The notes beneath the pieces were generated by a model that saw nothing but the letters and a program-made list of their open reading frames with translations, was not told the origin of the DNA and searched no databases. From a virus, in the IMG/VR virus record IMGVR_UViG_3300008267_000358, positions 1 to 24,448 of that record: a DNA stretch of 24,448 nucleotides, one strand, 5' to 3'. Shown here piece after piece: positions 16,587 to 23,545 of this stretch (the stretch's first letter is position 1; every line of letters begins with the position of its first letter). The position numbers and the translations under genes were made by a program.

Positions 16587-19183
16587 TGGCTTGTAGTTTA
16601 TCATATATAACGAGTATAACGGGAGATTGTTCTAATCTATCATTAGGGTCTTTCTCAATTGATATTCAGGGGACTGCTCCTGATTATACAATAGAATGGT
16701 TATCACCGGATTACGGAACAATTCCTTTAGGTGACGGTGTAACGGAATATACTATTGATAGTTTATCTGCGGGAACATATTCATTTAATATTATTGATTC
16801 TTGTACTACTCCCGGAAATACAGTAGACCCGGTAAATATTTATATATCTAGTGGTACTTGTGTTAGTATTACAAATCAACAAAATACCACTTGTAGTTTT
16901 AATAATGGTGCTATAACGGCTCAAACGGAATATCAATACGGTGTTGCGAATTTTTATTTATATGAAAATACTGTTGGGTATTTATCTTCAGGGTCTACAT
17001 TAGAAAATGATTTTACTTTTAATTCTCTATCTGCCGGAACTTATTATGTTGTTGCTGACGATGGTGGTGGATGTACGGGTAAAACTGAGACTTGTATAAT
17101 TAAATCATCAACCACTTTAGATTATGGGTTTTATATTGTTAATGATGCCGGTTGTAATGTAAATTCGGGTAAGATATTTGTAACAGGATTAACTGGAAAT
17201 CCCCCATACACATATGAATGGTCTAATGGTGGTACATTATCATCAATTACAGGGTTAACAGAAGGGTTTTACACTGTTAATGTAACAGATAATTCAGGGT
17301 GTTCAATATCTAAAAGTGCTGATGTTGTTAAAGTACCTCAAATTGGTTTAGGTGGGTTCCAATCCATTAGTCCTGGTTGTTTTGCAAATGATGGTGAATT
17401 AAAGATTTATGTAACAGGTGGTACTGCGCCATATTATTATTCAGCCTCAACAGGAGAATCCACAATTTCGTTTGATTCCGAGTACACATTTACTAATGTT
17501 CCGGGTGGTGTTGTTTCAGTATACGTACAAGATGCTGGTCTATGTAGTTTTGTTGCGTCAACAACTATACAAACACCTTCAGGGTTTAGTGTGACAAGGG
17601 TGAGAGTAACTAATTCAAAATGTAGTGGTTCAGATGGTACAATTGATATATCACTTAATGGTACTAATGGTAATATTGTTTATAAATTGACTGACTCAGA
17701 TAACAATTCTATAGAAGAACCAACCGATAGTAAAGATTGGTCATTTAATGGTTTAAAATCTGATACATATACTTTAACCATTTCAAATGGTGTGTGTGTT
17801 TATACAAATACATATGTGGTGACTAATCAATCATCATATGATATTAATATTTTAACCACAGGAACTACTTGTAATACATCCAATGGTTCTGTTAATATAG
17901 AAATAGTGGGGGGAATACCGCCATATACAATTGATATAGGGTCTGAATCAATAATAGGGACATCATTAAGTTCAGTAACTTTTACTGATTTAGTTTCAGG
18001 GTCATATGTTGCTCAAGTAACAGATTCTAACCCAATTGTATGTCGACAAACCCAACGTTTTCAGATAGACACATCCGAGTCTGTTGATTTTTTATTAATT
18101 GGAACCGATGCTATGAATGGTTCAGATGGAACAATAAATGTTTTTATAACTGGTGGTACACCACCATTTAATTTACAATGGAGTTCTAATGTAAATGGGC
18201 AAACCGGTTATACAATAACCAATTTAAATTCTGGAATATATACATTAACTGTAACTGATTTAGGTAATTGTGTTAAAGAAAAGTCAATAACAATTTTTGG
18301 GTATGATAAGTTATCATCTTACGAATCTTATACTATTTGTAATAGTAATTTTGAGGATATTGGGGAATTAGCTAAAAACGGGATATATGAAATGTATTAT
18401 GATGGATATTATAGTCATGTATCAGGATTTACTAATTGTATTTTAAATGCTGGTTATTTTAAGTTAGTTGTGACAATTGGGGGTGAGGAAAAATTTAAAT
18501 ATTTTTATGTTAGTAATTCATTAAATGATTATCCTGAAGATAATGTATATTATGATGAATTAAAAATATTAGTTGATAGTTTTGACCAAGTTGACCAAAC
18601 CCTTATTGATGAATTGAATAATCAAATTCAAATTATAAGTAAATGTGATGAAGAGTCTTTAGTTCCAAATCATGTTGTTGTCAGTTTGGTGATTGATTAT
18701 AATATTTCTTGTCAATATTGCGGACCTGTCCCAACGAGAACACAAACCCCAACACCAACAATTACTCCAACACCAACTGTAACACCAACAGAAGGTACCA
18801 TACCTCCATCCCCAACTCCAACAACGACTCAAACACCAACACTCACTCAAACACCGACAAAAACAAAAACACCAACACCAACCCCAACAATTACTCAAAC
18901 ACCAAGTTCATCACCACCACAAAAATATTATGTTTATAGAAATTGTTCTAATAATAATCAATATGTTGTTCAGGAGTTACCAGGGTTTACAATTGTACCT
19001 GGTCTAATTTTAAGAAAAACTGATGATAATACTTGTTGGGAATTTATGTATATTTCTAATGGTAGACCGATGTTAAATCCGGGTTTTGTTGTTATTAATG
19101 ATTCCGGAAGTTATATTACACCAGTATTAAATCAGACATTTGTGACTTGTGATGATTGTATAAATTATGTCTTAATAGAATAA
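16586..19183 (+). CDS. SprB-repeat adhesin-like virion protein with Thr-Pro linker, 865 aa
   Basis: Residues about 1-572 are a string of roughly seven 70-85-residue beta repeats. The clearest are residues 179-250 (NPPYTYEWSNGG, then LTEGFYTVNVTDNSGCS) and 500-572 (GGTPPFNLQWSSN, then LNSGIYTLTVTDLGNC). This G-x-x-P-(Y/F)-x-(Y/L)-x-W ... L-x-x-G-x-Y-x-(V/L)-x-V-x-D-x-x-x-C pattern is the SprB repeat, named after the mobile gliding adhesin of Flavobacterium johnsoniae. Starts of the others are near 22, 93, 252, 334 and 418. A unique region (573-715) is followed by a Thr-Pro-rich linker (716-778) and a C-terminal Cys-containing module (about 780-865; YRNCSNNNQYVV ... FVTCDDCINYV). No signal peptide, so it is probably virion-assembled rather than secreted. 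Last gene of the plus block, before a bidirectional terminator. Likely a receptor-binding or decorating appendage. Confidence 0.82.
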   Translation: MACSLSYITSITGDCSNLSLGSFSIDIQGTAPDYTIEWLSPDYGTIPLGDGVTEYTIDSLSAGTYSFNIIDSCTTPGNTVDPVNIYISSGTCVSITNQQNTTCSFNNGAITAQTEYQYGVANFYLYENTVGYLSSGSTLENDFTFNSLSAGTYYVVADDGGGCTGKTETCIIKSSTTLDYGFYIVNDAGCNVNSGKIFVTGLTGNPPYTYEWSNGGTLSSITGLTEGFYTVNVTDNSGCSISKSADVVKVPQIGLGGFQSISPGCFANDGELKIYVTGGTAPYYYSASTGESTISFDSEYTFTNVPGGVVSVYVQDAGLCSFVASTTIQTPSGFSVTRVRVTNSKCSGSDGTIDISLNGTNGNIVYKLTDSDNNSIEEPTDSKDWSFNGLKSDTYTLTISNGVCVYTNTYVVTNQSSYDINILTTGTTCNTSNGSVNIEIVGGIPPYTIDIGSESIIGTSLSSVTFTDLVSGSYVAQVTDSNPIVCRQTQRFQIDTSESVDFLLIGTDAMNGSDGTINVFITGGTPPFNLQWSSNVNGQTGYTITNLNSGIYTLTVTDLGNCVKEKSITIFGYDKLSSYESYTICNSNFEDIGELAKNGIYEMYYDGYYSHVSGFTNCILNAGYFKLVVTIGGEEKFKYFYVSNSLNDYPEDNVYYDELKILVDSFDQVDQTLIDELNNQIQIISKCDEESLVPNHVVVSLVIDYNISCQYCGPVPTRTQTPTPTITPTPTVTPTEGTIPPSPTPTTTQTPTLTQTPTKTKTPTPTPTITQTPSSSPPQKYYVYRNCSNNNQYVVQELPGFTIVPGLILRKTDDNTCWEFMYISNGRPMLNPGFVVINDSGSYITPVLNQTFVTCDDCINYVLIE
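18731..18919 (+). repeat. Degenerate ACACCA tandem repeat encoding the Thr-Pro linker of the 865-aa protein
   Basis: Codons alternate ACN/CCN with occasional CAA, AAA and ATT, giving TPTPTITPTPT-type sequence. Units are 6 or 9 nt, so slippage keeps the frame. The 21-mer at 18767-18787 recurs in inverted orientation at 21611-21631 with one mismatch. Confidence 0.9.
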
Positions 19184-19190
19184 AATAAAA

Positions 19191-19211
19191 AACCCACCTT
19201 TATGGTGGGTT
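19191..19211. terminator. Bidirectional hairpin terminator between convergent units
   Basis: AACCCACC (19191-19198) and GGTGGGTT (19204-19211) form an 8-bp stem with loop TTTAT. The plus direction runs into AATTTTT. The minus direction runs into a T-rich tract because the preceding plus-strand bases are A-rich (19183-19190). It sits in the 33-nt gap between the stops at 19183 (+) and 19217 (-) and can serve both. Confidence 0.9.
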
Positions 19212-19216
19212 AATTT

Positions 19217-19816
19217 TTACCAAATATTTTCTTGATTCATATGACCTAAAACACAAGTGTATGCGTCTGTTTGGTCAAAATTTTCTTTTTTAAGTGTATT
19301 GTTTCTGGTGTATAACCATTGTATTTGAGGTTCTCTTTTTGCAACCAAATCCCAAATAATTTGTTTTTTATCACAATCTTTAGGAAGACCTCCAAACAAC
19401 ACAAACTTATTTTTATCGTTTTGATTAACAAGTTCGGGGAAAGCAAATTTACGAGAGTTGTAGGTTGAGATGTATTCAGGAACAATACCCAACACATCAT
19501 AAATTTCTTTAGTGATTAAAGTATTAAATCGTAATAGAGTTTGAATAGTATATACATTATTAGAATTTAATAATGGTTCCTCAATAATGACTTTAGTTAT
19601 CCCTAAATCCTTATATTGAATAAGTTTTGATTTAAAAATTTCACTTTTAAGTAATAATTCTTTAATTTTATTTTCTTCTTTTGGTTTAGGTACTGGTGAT
19701 ATGTGAGTTAATTCTAATAATTCTTTACTTTGTATGTCAAATAATGCCCATCCAATTGTTCGGGTAGATACATCAAGACCTAAAACTTTAGGACTTTCTT
19801 TAAGTGTTTTTTTCAT
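19217..19816 (-). CDS. RuvC-like Holliday junction resolvase / RNase H-fold nuclease, 199 aa
   Basis: The protein has the layout of RuvC-type nucleases, which cut four-way DNA junctions and in phages resolve branched DNA before packaging. Near the N-terminus VLGLDVSTRTIGWALFD holds the first catalytic Asp (D15) in the L-G-x-D-x-S-T-x-x-x-G motif. VIIEEPLL at 76-83 supplies the second acidic residue (E79 or E80). FDQTDAYTCVLGHM near the end (D181, D184) matches the final helix where RuvC proteins have H/D-x-x-D-A. Length is close to bacterial RuvC (about 170 aa). The start is the ATG at 19816, 6 nt after the 800-aa fibre gene stop, so both are probably on one transcript. It is the only enzyme gene within the appendage cluster. 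The exact substrate is unknown; a general RuvC-like nuclease is the safer call. Confidence 0.82.
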   Translation of the reverse strand: MKKTLKESPKVLGLDVSTRTIGWALFDIQSKELLELTHISPVPKPKEENKIKELLLKSEIFKSKLIQYKDLGITKVIIEEPLLNSNNVYTIQTLLRFNTLITKEIYDVLGIVPEYISTYNSRKFAFPELVNQNDKNKFVLFGGLPKDCDKKQIIWDLVAKREPQIQWLYTRNNTLKKENFDQTDAYTCVLGHMNQENIW

Positions 19817-19822
19817 ATTTAA

Positions 19823-22225
19823 TTAAAAATCAAATTTAATTAAAAACTGTTGTAATCCCTGTCTTAAAACAGGTGATTGTAGTTTTGATATAATCATAAG
19901 ATTATCTTCGGTATCGTAAAGACCAATTTCTGAAATATATGGTTTCACAGTATTTGACCACGTAGGATTAGAACTTGCTTGAAATTCGGCTTGACCTAAA
20001 TTTATTTTATATTTCATTTCATAAATTGTTGCTTCAATATCAGTTTCTAACGCTCCATAAAAATAATATTCATCACCAAAATTTAATGAAGTTTCATTAG
20101 ATTCTTTTGTTGGTAATGAAAGATAATCTAAATTGTATATATCAAACTCCGCGTTATCATAATCATCTGATGTGATAACAAATGTATTGCCTGTTAAACC
20201 TTCTGCGGTTATATATCCATTAATTGTTGTTGCACTAATTGTTGATGTGAAATCAATCACTCTCCATTCTAAAGGTTCGGGTCTAACATCTCCTGTAACT
20301 TTCTGACATATTATTTCAAATTTATTGGCAACAAATCCGGTATTAAGAGTTGATGTTTCAGGTATTTGATTTAAACAAGGAAATTCATTACCGAATCTAA
20401 TACCAACATTGTTAGAACTATTGGTCAATGTAATTGTAGACCCTTGTATTTTTGAATAGTAATTACAATGTAATGAATTTGTAAATAATTCGGTATTACT
20501 TAATCTATATGTGACATACATATATTCGGACGAACCAGATAGAACTCCATTTACAGATATTGACTCATTATTTACTCCACAAGTGTTAGGGGTAATTAAA
20601 GATATTCTTGGAGATGGTAATGTCCAGTTTCTATTTGATTTGTATGATAGAGTAGCAATTATTTCCTCATCATCAATAACAATAATTTTTTGGTCAGGAA
20701 ATACTTTACCAACTCTATTAGGGTATCCGTTATTTAATTGATTGGCATTTGCGTCCCATAAATTATAATATCTGATACCAGGGTTATTCATAGTATCATT
20801 TTTACTTGATTTAATATAATGGACTGTAAATAATCCTTTATCGTCAAATCCCGGTGGGTCAACCCAAAAAGTTTGTCCAATACCACAAGTGGGTGATTTA
20901 TGCCACATTAATGTTGGTATATGTAATTTAAAGTTTCTAGCCTCACCTATAGTTCCTTCAGGTGTTGTATTATCGTATGGTTCTAATGCTAATTTTTCAC
21001 CATAAAATAAATCTATACTCTGATTAGTGTAGTGAATAATTGAAATTGCTTTTTGGTCTTTAGGTGGAACAATTATAACATCTCCAAGGGAATTAACATA
21101 ATTAACCGTATTGTTAATAGTTTGTCCGCTATCAGACATATAACCTAAATATTCTTTTGTTCCTAAATAAGATGTTGAACCAAATTTAGTATAGTCTTTA
21201 TATAATGCTGAATCTAATCCTGCTGGATTTTCAGACCAAGGAATATTCATATTCCAAATTTTAACATCAAACTCGTCAGTAGTACAAATAGATTCAAAAT
21301 TGATAATATCACTACTCCAATGTTGTAAAGGGGTGACACTATCATATAATGATGTCATATTTGGGGGGTATATTAGTGTTCTGGCGTAATCACAATTTTC
21401 CGTTAAATAAGTGAAATTAGGTAAAGGTCTGTCAACAGTTAACACAAAATCACAAATATCCACAATTTTATATGTTAATATTGTGTAACCACTAGTTACT
21501 GACATAACACATTCTTTTATTGGTGTTGGTGTACATCCTGTTGGGGTTGTAACACAACAAGTAGATGATGGTGTTGGTGTTGGGTCGGGTAATTTACAAA
21601 CGTCGTATGATGGTGTTATAGTTGGTGTTGGTGTTGGTGTTGGTGTAGTAGGCGTACCTAAATCACAAGAACAATTATTAAACCCATTTCCATCATAATA
21701 AATTGTGATAAAATCCCCAATAGATGGTTGTCTTACATTATTATCGTTACAACCGGAATAGGTAAGGGGGACTGTGTTACTACCATCTAAAAAAAACATA
21801 TCAATAACATAATTTGAATTAATTACGTGTTGACTATCAGTTAACGCACTCCAACTATTAATTGTTTCATTTGTGGTATCACCGGTGAAAAAACCTCTCA
21901 TTACGGCTTTGTTGTAGATAGGACTAACATCTGAGACCGCATAAGGAATACCGTATGTATTACCTTCGGTTCCGTCTACATAGTATGGGTATTTAATATT
22001 TTGTTTATTATTTTGAGGTGAACCGCTTGAATTTTGAGAATTAAAATTTGGTTCTAATATATTAAGACTAGATAAATTTAATGAATCTATTGCGTTGTAG
22101 GTTATTTCACTATCACCTATTTGAAAATAAGATATATTGAAATTACCTTCTGATAGTTTTTGTCTTGCGGTGTCTGTTAATCTAGTGTTAATTAACCCTG
22201 ATGTATTTTTTAATATGAACCCCAT
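19823..22225 (-). CDS. Fibre-like virion protein with Thr-Pro linkers, 800 aa
   Basis: The N-terminus (MGFILKNTSGLINTRLTDTA, then RQKLSEGNFNISYFQIGDSE) resembles the attachment end of phage tail fibres, where an L-T-x-x-G/A-R-x-x-L segment is followed by F-x-x-G-D-S-x. Residues about 190-233 contain three short Thr-Pro-rich stretches (PTTPTPTPTPTITP, then DPTPTPSS, then CTPTPIKE) interspersed with Cys (CSCDLG, VCKLPD, STCCVT). The remaining 560 residues are an unrecognised beta-type region rich in Asn, Thr, Ser, Tyr and Ile, ending LRQGLQQFLIKFDF. No signal peptide or membrane helix. The start is the ATG at 22225, immediately after a TATTTATAA motif on this strand. It precedes the RuvC-like gene by 6 nt. 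Likely a tail fibre or baseplate spike component; receptor binding is inferred. Confidence 0.72.
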   Translation of the reverse strand: MGFILKNTSGLINTRLTDTARQKLSEGNFNISYFQIGDSEITYNAIDSLNLSSLNILEPNFNSQNSSGSPQNNKQNIKYPYYVDGTEGNTYGIPYAVSDVSPIYNKAVMRGFFTGDTTNETINSWSALTDSQHVINSNYVIDMFFLDGSNTVPLTYSGCNDNNVRQPSIGDFITIYYDGNGFNNCSCDLGTPTTPTPTPTPTITPSYDVCKLPDPTPTPSSTCCVTTPTGCTPTPIKECVMSVTSGYTILTYKIVDICDFVLTVDRPLPNFTYLTENCDYARTLIYPPNMTSLYDSVTPLQHWSSDIINFESICTTDEFDVKIWNMNIPWSENPAGLDSALYKDYTKFGSTSYLGTKEYLGYMSDSGQTINNTVNYVNSLGDVIIVPPKDQKAISIIHYTNQSIDLFYGEKLALEPYDNTTPEGTIGEARNFKLHIPTLMWHKSPTCGIGQTFWVDPPGFDDKGLFTVHYIKSSKNDTMNNPGIRYYNLWDANANQLNNGYPNRVGKVFPDQKIIVIDDEEIIATLSYKSNRNWTLPSPRISLITPNTCGVNNESISVNGVLSGSSEYMYVTYRLSNTELFTNSLHCNYYSKIQGSTITLTNSSNNVGIRFGNEFPCLNQIPETSTLNTGFVANKFEIICQKVTGDVRPEPLEWRVIDFTSTISATTINGYITAEGLTGNTFVITSDDYDNAEFDIYNLDYLSLPTKESNETSLNFGDEYYFYGALETDIEATIYEMKYKINLGQAEFQASSNPTWSNTVKPYISEIGLYDTEDNLMIISKLQSPVLRQGLQQFLIKFDF
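21517..21655 (-). repeat. Thr-Pro linker repeat tract in the 800-aa protein gene
   Basis: On the plus strand the tract reads as GGTGTT units, densest at 21611-21652. The 21-mer 21611-21631 is an inverted copy (20 of 21 bases) of 18767-18787 in the convergent 865-aa gene, and both are in the same reading phase (PTPTITP and PTPTVTP). Confidence 0.85.
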
Positions 22226-22228
22226 GTA

Positions 22229-22237
22229 TTATAAATA
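22229..22237 (-). promoter_or_regulatory. TATTTATAA motif before the 800-aa gene
   Basis: Read on the coding strand, TATTTATAA ends 3 nt before the ATG at 22225, the same close placement as at 712-720 before the gp25-like gene. The gap 22226-22276 is 51 nt, AT-rich, and has no hairpin terminator. Function is inferred from recurrence only. Confidence 0.35.
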
Positions 22238-22276
22238 TTGTAATTCTTAATTTATTTAATTTTATGTTATTTTAAT

Positions 22277-23242
22277 CTAAATTGATGTTTTAGTTGGTGT
22301 GGGAGTTGGAGTTTTTGTTGGTGTTGGTGTAAGGGTAGATGTTTTAGTTGGTGTAGGGGTTGGTGTTTTAGTTGGTGTTTTAGTTATTGTTGGTGTTATT
22401 GTTGGTGTGGGAGTTGATGTTTTAGTTGGTGTTGGAGTTGGAGTTGATGCCAACCCACAATTAGTACAACCTTCATCACTAAACCCAAATTGACTTATTA
22501 ATTCAATATCGTACCCACCCAAAGTTGTTTCGCTCATATCGTAATACGAAATACATTTATTTACACCATCTACAATAGCTAAATAAACTCTATTCTTTTC
22601 TAAAGAAACACCTTCAATTGAGTTTATAAGATTTGTTGTTGTATACATCTGACCATTATAACAATCTTCAAATTGATAACTTTGTGGACATATAATATTA
22701 TCGTCAATAATATTATAAATCACATCACCAGAAAAAACACAATTTCTTTCTATTATAGATGAGGATGTTGGTGTTTGTGTTTGTGTTGGAGTCGGTGTGG
22801 GTGTGATACCTTCAATGGTTGCGTCAATATTATCTATTAAACATGAGTTTGAAAATGGTGAAACGGTTTGTGTTATGGTTGGTGTAGGTGTGGGTGTTAA
22901 AGTTGATGATGGAATTTCACAATCTAATATTGCCACAAAATCTAATACATCGCAATTAATTGTTGGTGTTGGTGTTGGTGTTAAACACAACCCCGATGTA
23001 AAATATGCACCATATAAGTCTGGACATTCGCTTACACAAGGAGATTTTCCTGACATTAAACAAGACCCATCCAATACTGATGATAAACACCATTGTGTGT
23101 CTCCTGTTGAATAATAAATAAATAACCCATTTGATTGGCCTACCCAATAAAGGTTTGAGTTATGTGTTCCACCACTGATGTAGTAATCATCTAATGTGAT
23201 ATTACCGGTATTACTTAAACAATATGATTCAAAACACGCCAT
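22277..23242 (-). CDS. Thr-Pro-linked Cys-module protein, 321 aa
   Basis: A bead-on-string protein. An N-terminal Cys-containing module (MACFESYCLSNTGNITLDDY ... WCLSSVLDG, SPCVSECPDLYG) is followed by a TPTPTPT linker, a short Cys segment (CDVLDFVAILDCEIPSS), a second linker, another short segment (CLIDNIDATIEG), a third linker, then a module of about 100 residues (RNCVFSGDVIYNIID ... FSDEGCTNCGLA), and finally a 55-residue Thr-Pro/Thr-Lys tail that ends the protein with no further domain. The MAC-x-x-SY start resembles that of the 865-aa protein, and the large module shares its pattern of paired Cys near the end with the C-terminal module of that protein. No signal peptide. It starts directly after the stop of the 71-aa gene (TAAATG, no gap). 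A surface-exposed virion decoration is likely; function unknown. Confidence 0.72.
   Translation of the reverse strand: MACFESYCLSNTGNITLDDYYISGGTHNSNLYWVGQSNGLFIYYSTGDTQWCLSSVLDGSCLMSGKSPCVSECPDLYGAYFTSGLCLTPTPTPTINCDVLDFVAILDCEIPSSTLTPTPTPTITQTVSPFSNSCLIDNIDATIEGITPTPTPTQTQTPTSSSIIERNCVFSGDVIYNIIDDNIICPQSYQFEDCYNGQMYTTTNLINSIEGVSLEKNRVYLAIVDGVNKCISYYDMSETTLGGYDIELISQFGFSDEGCTNCGLASTPTPTPTKTSTPTPTITPTITKTPTKTPTPTPTKTSTLTPTPTKTPTPTPTKTSI
22281..22448 (-). repeat. Nested tandem repeat encoding the Thr-Pro tail of the 321-aa protein
   Basis: On top of the 6/9-nt unit there is a longer repeat: a 28-bp segment beginning GATGTTTTAGTTGGTGT occurs at 22284, 22338 and 22416 with two or three base differences between copies. 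Spacings are 54 and 78 nt, both multiples of 3. Encodes repeated TPTPTKTS. Confidence 0.85.
22758..22985 (-). repeat. Three shorter Thr-Pro linker tracts in the 321-aa gene
   Basis: GGTGTT-type units at about 22768-22805, 22872-22902 and 22962-22982 encode the internal TPTPTQTQTPT, LTPTPTPTITQT and LTPTPTPTI linkers between Cys modules. Confidence 0.8.
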
Positions 23243-23458
23243 TTATAGATTTAAATTTAAAATTGATTCACAATCATCGTTATCAATAACTTTTAAATTG
23301 ACAGATGATTGTTCAGATATTATAGATGGAACATTAAATAAATACGGGAATGATGTTATAGTATCTTCATATACACATATTGTGATTGGATTATCACATA
23401 TATAGATATTAAATGGTGAAGCACCGGTGATATTGTTAATCGTTATTTGTGTTGGCAT
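23243..23458 (-). CDS. Small single-domain virion-associated protein, 71 aa
   Basis: First gene of the minus-strand appendage unit. The protein (MPTQITINNITGASPFNIYI ... CESILNLNL) looks like one compact beta domain: N-terminal strand, the TGASPFNIYICD turn, a paired Cys (CDNPITIC), PYLFNVPS, and a final strand VNLKVIDNDDCESI. The layout, with a x-G-x-x-P-(Y/F) early and a V-x-D-x-x-x-C late, is reminiscent of a shortened SprB-like repeat, but the match is too loose for a firm call. Its stop abuts the 321-aa gene ATG. It has no signal peptide. The start ATG at 23458 is preceded by a TATTTATAA motif 16 nt upstream. A real gene is likely because it fills the space exactly between a candidate promoter and the next start. 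Confidence 0.68.
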   Translation of the reverse strand: MPTQITINNITGASPFNIYICDNPITICVYEDTITSFPYLFNVPSIISEQSSVNLKVIDNDDCESILNLNL

Positions 23459-23474
23459 CTTTTTATAATATATT

Positions 23475-23483
23475 TTATAAATA
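23475..23483 (-). promoter_or_regulatory. TATTTATAA motif before the minus-strand appendage unit
   Basis: Coding-strand TATTTATAA within TTTATATTTATAAAATATATT, ending 16 nt before the ATG at 23458. It is the best-spaced of the TATTTATA motifs to be a promoter element for a late gene unit. Read on the other strand it is TATAAATA, the T4 late promoter word, pointing at the primase gene; that reading fits less well with the other copies. Confidence 0.4.
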
Positions 23484-23508
23484 TAAAGGGTTTATAAAAC
23501 TTTTGTAG

Positions 23509-23540
23509 TTTGGATATTATAAAAATTATTATTATCTTTG
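23509..23540 (+). promoter_or_regulatory. Bacteroidota-type promoter of the primase gene
   Basis: TTTG (23509-23512), a 20-bp spacer, then TATCTTTG (23533-23540) match the known Bacteroidota vegetative promoter pattern of a TTTG -33 box and TAnnTTTG -7 box with about 19-21 bp between. Transcription would begin close to 23545, practically at the ATG at 23546, so the message would be leaderless or nearly so. This suggests the primase is read by host RNA polymerase early in infection. Confidence 0.72.
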
Positions 23541-23545
23541 TCTTT

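Noticed and set aside
18659-18898. Minus-strand ORF of 79 codons, extremely rich in Cys and Trp
   Set aside because: It is the complement of the Thr-Pro codon repeats (ACACCA read backwards gives Trp/Cys/Gly/Val codons) in the 865-aa gene; no start context or independent support.
18731-18919. Possible CRISPR array from regular short repeats
   Set aside because: Units are 6-9 nt, contiguous, in frame with a protein and without spacers; the same holds for 21611-21652 and 22281-22448.
22299-22493. Plus-strand ORF encoding Val-Gly repeats, and a similar one at 22797-23114
   Set aside because: Antisense readings of the GGTGTT tracts in the 321-aa gene; the minus-strand frame is the one bounded by neighbours and a plausible start.
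23476-23483. T4-type late promoter TATAAATA pointing to the primase
   Set aside because: At the other gaps this word would point against the genes, so the coding-sense reading TATTTATA is more consistent; the primase already has a host-type promoter.
23510-23545. Upstream TTG start for the primase adding 12 mostly Ile residues
   Set aside because: These bases contain the promoter spacer and the TATCTTTG box; the extra residues are not primase-like, and ATG at 23546 fits.
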